Below are positions 30,823 through 42,256 of a stretch of 64,000 nt of DNA, one piece after another (position 1 is the first letter of the stretch; every line of letters starts with the position of its first letter). The stretch is from positions 915,001 through 979,000 of the forward strand of contig CALNXK010000095.1 in assembly GCA_942486035.1 (NCBI GenBank), in the 5' to 3' direction. Made by a program: the position numbers and the translations under genes. This DNA comes from Porites lobata (taxonomy: Eukaryota > Cnidaria > Anthozoa > Scleractinia > Poritidae). The notes beneath the pieces were generated by a model that searched no databases, had not been told where the DNA came from, and saw nothing but the letters and a program-made list of their open reading frames with translations.

Positions 30823-31010
30823 ATTACGAGTAGTCCCCATTTTCCCTCACAAGATTTCTCTCTTGCCCTCAGGGATAGTAGAGCGAGCGAAACGCGAGCG
30901 CGCGTGAAAATCACCGCTGCGTCTCGCCTTTCTCGTGTGGGATTATTTTAACGCACGTTCGCGTTTCGCTCGCTCTACTATGCCTGAGAAAAAATGGGGA
31001 CTACTGGTAG
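30823..31010. mobile_element. 188-bp inverted-repeat MITE with 'tagtccccatttt' ends
   Basis: Left 'attacgagtagtccccattt' pairs with right 'aaatggggactactggtag'. Inner arms 'agtagagcgagcgaaacgcg' and 'cgcgtttcgctcgctctact' also pair. A fragment with the same 'ctactcgtagt' signature is at 5575-5645. Confidence 0.65.
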
Positions 31011-31099
31011 TTTATTTTCCCATCTTTGATTTTTTTTTTTTGGGGGGGGGGGGGGGATGCTATAACTAAGTTTCCAATCTCTTCTGTCCAAGATTGTAG

Positions 31100-31172
31100 C
31101 CAACCTCGTTCCCAGGGTTCTCTCCTATCCGTTCCTACGGAGGGTAGGAGAGAGAACCTGGGAACGAGGTTG
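31100..31172. mobile_element. 73-bp hairpin MITE with 8-bp target duplication
   Basis: 'ccaacctcgttcccagggtt' pairs with 'aacctgggaacgaggttg'. The flanks GATTGTAG (31092-31099) and GATTGTAG (31173-31180) form a perfect 8-bp duplication, as expected for hAT-type transposition. Confidence 0.8.
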
Positions 31173-31960
31173 GATTGTAGCTTGGTTGAATTCAATCGAT
31201 AATAGTGGCCGGGGCATGGATTTGTATGGCTGCCACTGCACTGCCCGGTTGATATGGCTCTGTGCATGCGTGAGGTACTGGCCGGGCCATGGGTTGGTGT
31301 ATGTGTGCCCCTTGCTTTAAATTAATTAAATTAAATCATAGTTAATTGAGTGGAATGGTTATGAAACCCGTCAGACTCCTTTGTTATATGTTTTTGTGGA
31401 CCTGAAAGTGCACAACGCTCAAAAGAATTCCTATCATTTTGATTGTATTGACCAATAAAAACGTTGCATTAATTTATTCCGTAACAATTTGCCAACAGAA
31501 AACAAAGGATTGTGCACTTTCACGGTGCTTTGAACATAAACTGCCGCACTGTTGTTTTTATCATTGATGTTTGCCGCTTTTCATAACCAGTCTTCTCTAA
31601 TAACTATGATTAAATTTACAATTGTAATACAATACCATTTCTGTATATGGGAATGCTAATAAAATGTTATGTTATGTCACGCTTTACGTTTGTCTTATGG
31701 ATTTTGCACTGCATCGCGGGATTGTTTTCTCTCTGTGGCTGAGCCAGTTAAAAGAGATTTTAGGTTTTGCAAACTAACTCGAAGCCTACATCATGCAGCT
31801 TGTGGCTTGTATACGGGGAAGGGAGGGGAGGTAGGGGGTCCAAACCTCCCGCCTCCTGAACCTTATATTCCCAGCTTCCGTTTTTTCTTCTTGGCTTCTT
31901 TTCTAATTTGGCGAAATATTAAGCATTATTGAGTAACTTCCCCCTATTTCTCCCTTGTAG

Positions 31961-33864
31961 AACTCCCAGCTGCCGCCATTTCCTCCCCCTCCTCACGTAC
32001 CCTTCTTACCCCCTATGCCCCCTCTCTCGCACCCCGCTGTCATACCCCACATGTATAGTAGATGCTTCTAGACTAAGCCAGAACGATGCTATGAAATTAC
32101 GGTACGTGTAACGACTTCACTTTAGACTCGGTTGAACAGAAAATATATTTCAAGCATAGAAGAAGAGAGTAAACCAAGAGCCCTAATGGGAACAAACAGC
32201 AGCATTTTAAGCATTTTAGTTAATTCTTTTACTTTCGTCTATCTCTTTTCATGAGCGGACTTCTTCTCACGGCTTTTTCGCCGAGAGAGAAAGAGTTTGA
32301 GTCCTCTTCGGACAAATCACGCCTTATCCTACGCTTGCGAGTGGGAACGCTAACTTCAATTTCTTGAACTGAAATGCGCTCATCAGGTTTGTCCACAATA
32401 TTGATGCCGAAGTCTAGACGTCTGTCAATCTCACTCGAAAAGGTCATGTCAGTGTCATGTTGAATATTTAACAGTTTGCATTACAATATCCTGCATTGTT
32501 TGCTTTGAGGCAGTCGCGCGTTGACTTGACGATATTTCAAACAATCGATTAAAACGAGCGAATGTCTCAGGAGTTGGTCTTCAGTTTAATTACGACCTCT
32601 AAAGATACTTTAGTGAAATTCACATATCCCAGACAACACCCCAAGATTCCCTCTCTGTCCCATTGTGACTCGCGTGTGTTCAGATTCTCCACCCTTAATT
32701 TGCTCATTCAAGATTTAGGCAGGGTACACATGTTCATAAAATGCACCCTCCACCCCTCTAGGGCTCTAGGACAAAGACGTGAATTCCCTTATTATCCCAA
32801 GTGCTTGCATGCCCGTACGTCCGTCAAATAATAGGGACTTTTAGCAAATAGCCTGCGTAAGTGGCGTTTTTTTTACTGTTTTTTATTTTATGGTTCGCAA
32901 AGTAAGCGTTACAACCGCGCGAACAGAGGTCGAAAACAAAACCCATCAAAAAACCGCCAGCTACAAAGGCTGCTAGTAAGCAAATCGCTCGACGGCGACC
33001 TCATGGCAGTTGTGGACATGGACTCCTGTTGAGAGTCCGTCAAATTTCAACTTTAAGCAAGCGGCGTCCAAACAGTGACTACGGGGTTTCTCGCTCTCAT
33101 GCTTTCGCTGTTGGTAAAACGTAGGGAAGTCGTAATTACTGGAAAACCAGAGGCGTTGCAGCGCGACTACTATAGCCGGGGAAACCTAGACAAAGTTGAC
33201 CAATAAAGTTACAGGAAAATAACAATACGTTCCGAGAAAGTTAGTTGTCAATCATAATTACCAGGAAACGAAATAAACAACATGGATCATCGAAATCAAC
33301 CAGGAGCCCAGGAGCTCTGAATCAACCAAACGCAATCAGCAAAAGGTGGCCTTTTAAACCCACTGAAGAAAGCCCGTGTTTCCTGAGAGGTCCGTTAGAG
33401 TGTGTGACAGAGGCGAAAAATGTAAAGGTTAGTTGCAATTTTGACTTGAGGTCGCGTGTTATTGAAAAGCGCGGCAATGGTCTCCTTGGTGTTATATGTA
33501 AAGTTTTGAATAGAAAAACATTGTCTGGTGAAAGATTTTGCTTTTTTGAAAAACGTTTGCTATCTGCTTAAAGTCCCTATTATTTTTTTTCAAAAAATTT
33601 TGTGCTTCGAGTATGTTATTGTTGTTTTTTTTGTTTTGTTTTTGTTTTTACGAGCTGCTGATCGGCCCACAACCAACCTTCTTGGGCCCCGGTTACAGTA
33701 GTCGCACTGTAATACTTTCTTGATTAAAGGAAAAACAATCTATGATAGGTTATAAAACCAGTCATAGTAAAAAAGTTCCGAGCATGCGCACCGCCCCATT
33801 TTTGGGCTTTTTTGACTTGGGGCCGCCGTAGTAAAGGTCGCCGTAGCGTAGGCCGTTTATACGT
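31961..33864. other. Unique spacer with weak open frames
   Basis: I see no block similarity and no recognisable gene here. Two open frames deserve a note. Minus 32229-32447 is short but strongly charged (TRKRRIRRDLSEEDSNSF, then MKRDRRK). Plus 33245-33571 encodes 108 residues with an RKRNKQHGSSKS start. Neither has a domain I know, and neither has a paralogue in the window. Confidence 0.35.
32229..32447 (-). CDS. Small basic/acidic open frame, unknown
   Basis: This frame encodes 72 residues beginning MTFSSEIDRRLDFGINIVDK, with a nuclear-localisation-like cluster KRRIRR and a terminal KRDRRK. It could be an exon of an unrecognised nuclear protein, or chance. The base composition is less AT-rich than the flanks. 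No splice partner was identified. Confidence 0.2.
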   Translation of the reverse strand: MTFSSEIDRRLDFGINIVDKPDERISVQEIEVSVPTRKRRIRRDLSEEDSNSFSLGEKAVRRSPLMKRDRRK

Positions 33865-34275
33865 GGGGAAATAAGACGCGTCTTAAAAAGAACTGTATCA
33901 TTTATACGAGTATCTAAGAAGCGTCTTAGCTTAGGCGCGTGATAAGTAAGGCGCAAAGACTTTTTTTGTGCCATTTAAACAAGAAGATTGCATCTTATTC
34001 AACCCGCGCCTTTTCCTCGTTTAACTAGAACCAAAGTAACGAAAGCTCTAGAGAATCCGAGAAGGTAAGAGAAGCAAGAAGAAGGAGGATCGGAGAGGAC
34101 ACATATGTCTAACGCTTTCTACGGCAATTTTCATGATACATAGAATTAATTATAAAGTGACAATTTGTTAATATGTGTTTCAGATTCAAATAGCGGGAAG
34201 AGGGGGGTGGGGGTGGGCGGGGTGAAAGAAAGCGTAATTAATAATATTTAGTAAAAGTTATCTCTTAAGTAAGCT

Positions 34276-34401
34276 TAAGTAGGTGAAATATGATCGTCCG
34301 GGTTATTGAGGCCAGGGGTGATTGTTCACAGTAGTCACTGTGAACAATAGTCCTTCTTATTCAGGACTACACTCAACCAAACGATCTTATTCCACCTACT
34401 T
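34276..34401. repeat. Imperfect hairpin with inner 'ttcacagt' palindrome
   Basis: 'aagtaggtgaaatatgatcg' pairs imperfectly with 'cgatcttattccacctactt'. Inside, 'attgttcacagta' pairs with 'cactgtgaacaat'. The same hairpin is in tandem copy 2 (37636-37761). The 'gatcgtccgggt' phrase is one I associate with coral repeats, but I cannot assign a family. Confidence 0.5.
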
Positions 34402-34431
34402 ATGACATGAAACCTGGGCTCAGCAGTTTAG

Positions 34432-34687
34432 CTGTTGTCTAAGAAGCTGCCTGTTAACCATACTCAACAGACCGATAGCATGATACGGAAATTAAAAGAA
34501 AAGGGATTGAATTTTCCTCTAGCCTACGAGCAAGCCCTCCTATTTGGGCGAGTGAAACGAGTCTCGCGAGAACGCGCGAGCGAGCGGCGAAGCCGCGAGC
34601 TCCTCATGTCGTTCTCGAAGCTAAAAATGTAACCATAGACTTTGACAAAAAACTACTTCAATGTGAGGAGGGAGGAAGACAACGTGA
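34432..34687 (+). pseudogene. Exon-like segment, copy 1, disrupted by insertion
   Basis: This is the same exon as 37792-37964 but interrupted after 'gattgaattttcctc' by about 80 bases ('tagcctacgagcaagccctc' to 'ggcgaagccgcgagctc'). That insert is one half of a palindromic repeat. It forces the reading frame into MITE sequence and then to a stop. The donor has weakened to 'gtga|gtaatt'. This copy therefore looks dead. Confidence 0.45.
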
Positions 34688-34696
34688 GTAATTTAA

Positions 34697-35864
34697 GGTG
34701 GCTCGACCCAGTATTTTTGTAGGTACATCTTCCATCTCTGAATCTCTTATACTTAACTGAATTGATCTTTATTGGCAAAAACATTATAACGCATGTATTA
34801 CATATAGACTAAACTTTATTATGATTTTTTTTTTGGGGGGGGGGGTGGCAATCCAAGTAACTATCACGTGACAATGACGTCACAATAGTTTTAGCTCTAA
34901 ATCGAATTTCTGCCCTTAACGGCATTTTCTTTGGAAGTGCTTTACGCCACGATATACTTTTGGTGCTTTTCTTCTGTTATGCGAAGTTTCACAAAAATCT
35001 ATAAGAGGAAATTTGAAGTATCATTGAATTTTTACAAAAAGGATATAAATTATGCATGAACTGAAGGCTGGACTTAATGCAAAAAAATTTGCTACTTTTT
35101 GGATGCTTCCGAAAAGTTTTTATCACTCATTCGTTTCGCAAATGACCTTTATGCACTCTACAACTACCCTGCGAGCAGAGTCTCCTTCTATCTTCCTTGC
35201 AGGGTACTCTACAACCGGCTAAAGGCAAATACATTCGCGCGATTTCGAAAAACCAAATGGAATCAGTCGAACGCAATGTTGAACTCTTTTTGTAATTTCT
35301 AAGGCTACTTTCGCGAAAACATCGATTAAACCAAAATTCGTCGATAGATTTTCTGTAAAAAATTTCAGAGCTGCAACTGATCAGTGTACTTTTAAATCCT
35401 TGAATTTTGTGTCTATTGAAAACTTTTGAAGTTGTCTAACGTCGGCGCAAAATTGGGTGAATATTGAAGCGATATCATAGATCTGGCTAAGTTTTTGCTC
35501 TGGGATTTCCTATTGCCTCGAGTTAAGCACAACATCAAATACCTATGCAGCACGCGAGAATTTACCGCGCTTGCTTGCCCTCCGTAATCTATTCGCTATT
35601 GTTTTCTCCCTTTCGACAGCAGCACCATATTTCAAAAAGATTTCAGAGGGCAACCAGGCGCGGTAAATTCTCGCTTGCCGCATGGAAATTCTCCATTGTC
35701 ACGTGATATTTATCCCGATCAAGCAAAAAAATAATATCATAATAAAGTTAAGTCTATGTATAATACGTGTGTTATAATGTTTTTAAAAATAAGGGTCAAT
35801 TTGGTTAAATATAAGAGATTCAAAGATGGAAAGTGTACCTACAAAAGTAATAGGTCGAGCCACC
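34697..35864. mobile_element. 1168-bp TTAA-flanked element with 'ggtggctcgacc' ends
   Basis: TTAA lies at 34693-34696 and 35865-35868. The ends 'ggtggctcgacccagtattt' and 'taataggtcgagccacc' begin terminal inverted repeats of roughly 130 bp (to about 34830 and from about 35735). The first bases GGTGGCTC are shared with the large element at 26585-28337, so both probably used the same kind of transposase. The interior is AT-rich and non-coding. Confidence 0.8.
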
Positions 35865-36019
35865 TTAATAATTTCTCTTTATTTTGGCCAAAGCCAATTT
35901 TTCGTAAAGCCCATGGCGATTCTTTCCGACAGTGACAACGGCACATATTATTCAACTCGTTGCAATGGATTTACGTTTAGACAGTTTAAAACCTCACCTG
36001 CATTCTCGAGTCTAATCGA

Positions 36020-36042
36020 TAAAGCACGTTGCTGATACTCCT
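36020..36042 (-). repeat. 23-bp TPR-coding remnant at the edge of block Z (copy 1)
   Basis: The bases 'aaagcacgttgctgatac' plus 'tcct' are identical to the EYQQRAL-coding part of the NLR TPR units and are in the same orientation. Immediately to the right the block Z sequence begins ('ccagacgctttta'). The same junction occurs in tandem copy 2 (39202-39224), but not at the start of Z1. Confidence 0.75.
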
Positions 36043-36770
36043 CCAGACGCTTTTAAATACGGAACCGTTCTTGCTTGCCCAATAATAGCTTATCTTTCCT
36101 CCAACTAGCGCACCAATCTCATTTCCTCTTTTAATTCAGGTTGTTGCGAGGGTCGACGGTAAACCAAGTTGTTGCCAGTCTATAGGTCCTGGTTGCTCAA
36201 GGAGTGTAACATTCTCCACCGAATAACTTGCTATCCAGTGGATTAGTATCGCGGAAATCAATTGCGTTATCCAGAAAGCAAACATCTTAGACAAGGATTC
36301 CGCTTTAAAAGCAAGTTTCTTTAAGATGAGTAATTGTGTGTTTTCACATGACGTCATGGCGGCCATATTTGTGTCCCAAAACAATGAAACGGCGGCCATG
36401 TTTGTGTCCCAAACCAGTCCTTTGGGAGTTGAACTCTTTTCTTATGTAAACGCTTTCTTTTGTTCCAATAAATTTGCATAGATGCTGGCCACGTGAGTGA
36501 AAACACTTTATATGCTAAAATCACAAAACCACGTCTCGGTTTTGTCATTTTGACTGATTAGGGGTTTATACTCAACAAAATTTGAAAAATGATTAAATTG
36601 TGTACAACGTAAACCGTGGTTAACTGTAACATTAAGTCGGTAAAGTTATTTCTCTGTTTATTCTGTTTCAGGAGAAGCGGCAACAGCGAACTACAGCCAT
36701 GAAATCCTTATTTGAAAGCAAAGGAGCCAAAAATTGAAAAACAGAGTTTTATAGTATAAATAGAGACTAA

Positions 36771-37190
36771 TAGGCCACTTGCACTAAGAGGTCACGTGAC
36801 CAATGCTTTCTTTAAACAATGAGTTGGAATCTAGCTGATGCCAAAAATTGACAGAGCACATAACAATTATCCTACACCCGAAATTTGAGAGGAAACGCAT
36901 TTAAGGGAGATATTTTATGGCACTTGAATTTTCAACGAAGTAGTATGATTTGTATTGGCCGCCATGATGGAGGGCATACTCTTGCCCTCCAACATGGCGG
37001 CCAAAACTACTTTTTGCTTATATCTCGTTCAACGTTTGATAGTTACGCTCAGATGTGCTGTTAACGTTACCACATCATCTTTTCAACATTTTTCTTGAAG
37101 TTTAAGTGCAAAATTTCTGTTCCGAAAGAGGTAATTCATAATTTTAAAAGTCACATTTTGGTCACGTGACCAGCTACGAACTTACTCATT
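36771..37190. mobile_element. Repeat element between the tandem units
   Basis: It lies exactly between the two 3.2-kb copies. It starts 'aggccacttgcactaagagg', has 'ggtcacgtgacc' at 36790 and again at 37160, and has a central palindrome 'ttggccgccatgatggaggg' / 'ccctccaacatggcggccaa'. The right border is uncertain. It marks the junction of the tandem duplication. Confidence 0.5.
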
Positions 37191-37635
37191 TAAAGACAAT
37201 GGTGCGGATGTGAAAAACCAATAAGGGGAAATAAGACTCGTCTTAAAAAGGACTGCATCATTTTATACGAGTATCTAAGAAGCGTCTTAGCTTAGGCGCG
37301 TGATAAGTAAGGCGCAAAGATTTTTTTTTTGTGCCATTGAAACAAGAAGATTGCATCTTATTCAACCCGCGCCTTTTCCTCGTTTAACTAGAACCAAAGT
37401 AACGGAAGTTCTGGAGAATCCGAGAAAGTACGAGAAGCAAGGAGAAGGAGGATCGGAGAGGACACATATGTCTAACGCTTTCTACGGCAATTTGCATAAT
37501 ACATAGAATTAATTAAGTGACAATTTGTTAATATGTGTTTCAGATTCAAATAGCGGGGAGAGGGGGGTGGGGGTGGGCGGGGTGCAAGAAAGCGTAATTA
37601 ATAATATTTAGGAAAAGTCATCTCTTAAGTAAGCT

Positions 37636-37761
37636 TAAGTAGGTGAAATATGATCGTCCGGGTGATTGTGGCCAGGGGTGATTGTTCACAGTAGTCACTG
37701 TGAACAACAGTCCTCCTTATTCAGGACTACACTCAACCAAACGATCGTATTCCACCTACTT
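37636..37761. repeat. Imperfect hairpin, tandem copy 2
   Basis: This is the counterpart of 34276-34401, with the same nested 'ttcacagt...actgtgaa' palindrome and only a few substitutions. Confidence 0.5.
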
Positions 37762-37791
37762 ATGAGATGACACCTGGGCTCAGCAGTTTAG

Positions 37792-37964
37792 CTGTTGTCT
37801 AAGAAGCTGCCTGTTAACCATACTCAACAGACCGATAACATGATACGGAAATTAAAAGAAAAGGAACTGAATTTCCCTCCTCATGTCGTTCTCGAAGCTA
37901 AAAATGTAACCATAGACTGGGACAAAAAACTACTTCAATGTGAGGAGGAAGAAGGACAACGTGG
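37792..37964 (+). CDS. Candidate exon with good splice borders, unknown protein
   Basis: The acceptor is 'cagcagtttag|ctgttg' and the donor is a consensus 'gtgg|gtaagt'. The 173 bases are open in one frame: LLSKKLPVNHTQQTDNMIRK, then LKEKELNFPPHVVLEAKNVT, then IDWDKKLLQCEEEEGQRG. The text looks like protein (alternating charged helix and hydrophobic positions). The TTAA-flanked element at 37974 would lie in the following intron. A second coding-like piece (SQFFVKPIVILSDSDNGTYY) follows at about 39065-39170. I do not recognise the family. Confidence 0.4.
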
Positions 37965-37973
37965 GTAAGTTTA

Positions 37974-39044
37974 GGTGGTTCGACCCAGTATTTTTGTAGG
38001 TACACCTTCCATCTCTGAATCTCTTATACTTAACTGAATTGATCATTATTGGTAAAAACATTATAACGCATGTATTACACATAGACTAAACTTTATTATG
38101 ATATTTTTTTGGGGGTAATCCGATTAAGTATCACGTGACAATGACGTCGCAATAGTTTTAGATCTAAATCGAATTTCTGCCCTTAACGGCATTTTCTTTG
38201 GGAGTGCTTTACGCTACGGATACTTTGGGTGCTTTTCTACTGTTATGCGAAGTTTCACAAAAATCTATAAGAGGAAATTTGAGGTATCATTGAATTTCTA
38301 CAAAAAGGGTGTAAATTATGCATGGACTGAAGGCTGGACTTAATGCAAAAAAATTTGCTACTTTTTGGATGCTTCCGAAAAGTTTTTATCACTCAATCGT
38401 TTTGCAAATGACCTTTGTGCACTCTACAACTGGCCAAAGGCAAATACACTTGCGCGATTTCGAAAAACCATGAAAACACATGGAAACAGTCGCACGCAAT
38501 GTTGAATTCTTTTTGTAATTTCTAAGGCTACTTTCACGAAAACAGCGATTAAACCAAAATTCGTCGATATATTTTCTTTAAAAAATTTCAGTGCTGCAAT
38601 CGATCAGTGTACTATAAAATCCCTGAATTTCGTGTCCATTGAAAACTTTTTAAGTTGTCTAACGTAGGCTCAAAATTGAGTAAATATTAAAGCCATGTCA
38701 TAGATCTGGCTAAGTTTTTGCTCTGGGATTTCCTATTGCCTCGAGTTTAGCACAACATCAAATATCCATGCAGCTCGCTATTGTTTTCTCCCTTTCGACA
38801 TTATTACCATATTTCCAAAAAATTTCAGAGGGGAACCAGGCACGGTAAATTCTCGCCTGCTGCATGAGAATTTCCCATTGTCACATGATATTAATTCCCA
38901 TCCTGCAAAAAATAATATCATAATAAAGTTAAGTCTATGTGTAATACGTGTGTTATAATGTTTTTACAATAAAGGTCAATTTGGTTAAATATAAGAGATT
39001 CAAAGATGGAAGGTGTACCTACAAAAATACCAGGTCGAGCCACC
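37974..39044. mobile_element. 1071-bp copy of the 'ggtggctcgacc' TTAA element
   Basis: This is the tandem-copy-2 version of 34697-35864. The left end reads 'ggtggttcgacccagtattt' and the left TTAA has changed to TTTA. The right end 'caggtcgagccacc' is followed by an intact TTAA. It was carried along by the tandem duplication rather than inserting independently. Confidence 0.7.
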
Positions 39045-39201
39045 TTAATAAGTTCTCTTTATTTTGTCCAAAGCCAATTTTTCGTAAAGCCCATAGTGAT
39101 TCTCTCCGACAGCGACAACGGCACATATTATTCAACTCGTTGCAATGGATTTACGTTTAGACAGTTTTTAAAACCACACCTGCATTCTCGAGTCTAATCG
39201 A

Positions 39202-39224
39202 TAAAGCACGTTGCTGATACTCCT
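39202..39224 (-). repeat. 23-bp TPR-coding remnant at the edge of block Z2 (copy 2)
   Basis: This is the same junction as at 36020-36042: EYQQRAL-coding sequence of the NLR TPR type, then 'ccagacgctttaaaatacgg', the start of block Z. It shows that the junction existed before the 3.2-kb tandem duplication. Confidence 0.75.
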
Positions 39225-40016
39225 CCAGACGCTTTAAAATACGGAACTCTTCTTGCTTGCCCAATAATAGCTTATCTTTCCTTCAACTAGCGCACCAATC
39301 TCATTTCCTCTTTTAATTCAGGTTGTTGCGAGGGTCGACGGTAAACCAAGTTGTTGCCAGTGTAAAAGGTCCTGGTTGCTCAAGGCGTGTAGTATTCTCC
39401 ACCGAATAACTTGCTATCCAGTGGATTAGTGTTGCGGAAATCAATTACGTTATCCAGAAAGCAAACATCTTAGACACGGATTCCGCTTTAAAAGCAAGTT
39501 TAAATCTTTAAGATGAGTAATTGTGTGTTTTCACATGACGTCATGGCGGCCATATTTGTGTCCCAAAACAATGAAACGGCAGCCATGTTTGTGTCCCAAA
39601 CTGATCCTGTGGGAGTTGAACTTTTTTCTTATGTAAACGCATAGATGCTGGCCACGTGAGTGAAAACACTCTATATGCTAAAATCACGAACATGCCTTAT
39701 CAGGGGTTTATACTCAACAAAATTTGAAAAATGATAAAATTGTTTACAACGTAAACCGTGTTTAAGTGTAACGTTCAGTCCTAGTAAAGTTATTTTTCTG
39801 TTTATTCCGTTTCAGGAAAAGCGGGCAACAGCAAAATTAAAACAGCCATGAAATCCTTATTTGAAAGCAAAGGAGCCAAAAATTAAAAAACAATAGACTT
39901 TTATAGTAATATATAGAGACTAATTTGTATGTTTTGCTAGATCTTTCGTTAAGAAAGTATTAAACAGTGGCGCTGTATTTCGTAAGTCCAAAACTCATTC
40001 TTATGATATACATATT

Positions 40017-40385
40017 TTGGCTCAAACCTGTATTGAGCAGATACCGGATACCAGAAGCGCTTGCCACCAAGCCGAAAATTCCGAAAAGTTTGGATGGAAG
40101 GTTAATGTTAAGGTCATTTTCTCGGAAATTCCAACCGAACATTTAGGACTTCGTTTTGAGGTCGCACCTTCATTCCGGTCGGTATGGACTAAACAAACTG
40201 TCGCTTGCCGTTTACCCTTCTCTGCGTTCAAATCCTTCGATTTTTATGTTCGCGCCTTTTTTTATCAGATTCAAACGGTACATTTCTCCGGTGCGCTAAA
40301 AAAGGTGGCTTACAAGCCACTGTCTGGTGGTAAGTACCCTAGGGAGCGCACTGCCCAATACGGGCTTCTGTCTGTGTTCCTATAA
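40017..40385 (+). other. Open frame conserved between Z1 and Z2, longer version
   Basis: This is 122 residues with TCIEQIPDTRSACHQAENSE, FRSVWTKQTVACRLPFSAFK and FSGALKKVAYKPLSGGKYPR. It is the longer, unbroken counterpart of 19413-19769. It may be coding (an exon or part of a retroelement), or an incidental open frame in duplicated DNA. No domain is recognised. Confidence 0.25.
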
Positions 40386-40646
40386 GGGGACTTACGTACT
40401 ACAACCAAGAGCCACCGAGTTACAACCCTTGAGTAGTGTCTGTGTTTCACATTGGCCATCTTGAACAAGTAACTATCTTAGGGGTGTCAAATATAAAAAG
40501 GTGTTTGGCTTATTTTCAGTCCTTCACAGAGAGATGTCTACCTCACAGAAGAACAACCTTAAGAGGTGTTCATAATCGAATGGTGACAACTAGCTGGGTC
40601 CAGTTTGAACATAATTTCACTACGTCTTAGTAGGGTTAATTGTTTG

Positions 40647-40755
40647 CAGTGGCGGATCCTAAGGAGGGGCGCTGGGGGCCCGCTCCCTCCCCCCCCTTAT
40701 TTCTAGACCAAACCAGGAGCCCATGACCAAATTGAGGCGCGAAGGGCTTTAAAAA

Positions 40756-40786
<31 letters not shown>

Positions 40787-40878
40787 AAAAAATTGGAGAC
40801 CGGGCAGCCCCCTTATCTCAGCGTCTGGATCACCGCCCCCCGCCTCCCCCCTTATCTCAGGATCTAGATCCGGCACTG
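40647..40878. mobile_element. 232-bp MITE, CAGTG..GGATCC ends, GTTTG duplication
   Basis: This is the Z2 counterpart of 20116-20285: ends 'cagtggcggatcctaaggag' and 'tctagatccggcactg', with GTTTG on both sides. Inside is an A/C-rich 'aaaacaaaacaaaac' tract and a duplicated 'cccccttatctcag' phrase, making it longer than the Z1 copy. Confidence 0.7.
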
Positions 40879-42256
40879 GTTTGTTCCCTTAGAACACAGT
40901 CTCAGTAGCCCGGAGTGGGGCTAGGCGCTAACCGTTTCATTCGGGAGCTTTCCTGGAAGGAATGGGCTTTGGGCTGATTTAATAGTGTAAGACAGTGAGG
41001 TCCATACCTGGTGACCTGGGACCGTTTTGTAGTAGAAGACAAGCATATAGTTCATTTAAATTTTTTTCTAAGTAAAAGGGATATTTCTAGTCTTTTACTC
41101 TTGAAAGAAAGTAGCATTCTAAAGCATTTCGTGATATCGTACTGTTTATTTACAAACGCGTTATTTAATTTTAAATTAATGTTTGTCTATCATTTTTTCT
41201 GTTATCCCAAGATCGCCTATAGTGGTTTCGTTAACTCTTTCACTCACAGAAAAGGTCAAAGTCTAAATTGGACAGAAATTCTAAATTTCATTTTATTAAA
41301 TTGGGAGAAACAAATAGTACAAAGTAAGAATACTGCCAAGAAAAGAGCCTTCATTTGAATAGTCACAAAAGTTAGAACTACATACGAAATAAATAGTACC
41401 ATGTGAAAGCACTGCTGAAGAGGTTTCATTTGAATGGTCACACCAACGGATTTTATCCACAGACTCAAAAGTTAGAACAGCCTCAAAGGATTCTATCGTT
41501 CATTCTGGAGTGAAAGAGTTAGTTAAAGAAGCCTGCACTTTGCCTTGAGATATACGATATACCTACTGCCATGACTCTTAATTGGTAAAAAGCAATGCTT
41601 TTAAATCATAATGTATACAATTCAAATAAACATACATTCTTATATAACAATGGTTTGAGAAATAAACGATAGAATTAGAAATGGATTTTGCAATCCCTTT
41701 GACTTTGTATTGAAACAAGATACTTTTGCATAAAAGTGATATATCTAGTATCTATCCATTTAGTAATGATTCCTCTAAGGATAGAGTAATTAACTATTTA
41801 TGTATAACTGTCGGAACGTAAAATTTTAGCGCTGTGAGATTACTTTGCGATTTGTTATCTTCACTGAACTGGTTAAACCTATACCTGAATTTAACCCATT
41901 AAGCCCCAATATCCACATAAAAATTATGCAAACTGATCTCTATACATTTCTCTAAAGAATTAGTTGAGAGAATGTGATAAAAGATCGAAGCATTTTCTCT
42001 TAGGTGATTATTATATTAACTCTCATAACCTAATCTCTTGACAATGTATGGATATCGTTAGGAGAAAATTGATGTTGGTCACTATTGGAACTTTTAAAAA
42101 GGGTTAAGCAGGTAGTGTAAGTGACTGAAATAAAATGGGAATATAGCAACAAACTTAACTCTCTCTGTTTTATCTGGCTGCTTCCACACAAATGAGAGGA
42201 CCTTGAAAAATCTTCGTTTTTGTTGACAAATGCATCAAAACGGCTCCTTTTCCATG

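Larger units (their letters stand above)
29190..31960. repeat. Block X, copy c (after NLR1)
   Basis: It begins 'cgccgttcgccttcgtctaa' and ends near 'atttggcgaaatattaagc', with the shared landmarks of block X. It has been enlarged by at least three insertions: 30296-30670, 30823-31010 and 31100-31172. Its position 5' of NLR1 matches the position of copies d and e 5' of NLR2, supporting duplication of a common unit. There are no convincing genes. Confidence 0.6.
33865..36770. repeat. 3.2-kb tandem unit, copy 1
   Basis: It runs from 'aaataagacgcgtcttaaaa' to 'aatagagactaat' and is repeated at 37225-39920, the spacing falling from 3,360 to about 3,150 bp because of indels. In order it contains a partial 'agacgcgtctt' MITE, a coding-like exon (34432-34687), a TTAA-flanked element (34697-35864), a coding-like stretch (about 35880-36000), a 23-bp piece of TPR coding sequence (36020-36042) and the start of block Z. 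Confidence 0.75.
37225..39920. repeat. 3.2-kb tandem unit, copy 2
   Basis: This is the partner of 33865-36770, in the same order and orientation. It lacks the 80-bp insertion in the exon-like segment. Its TTAA element is slightly shorter. It runs on into the complete block Z2 and then NLR2, whereas copy 1 stops after about 700 bases of Z. Confidence 0.75.
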
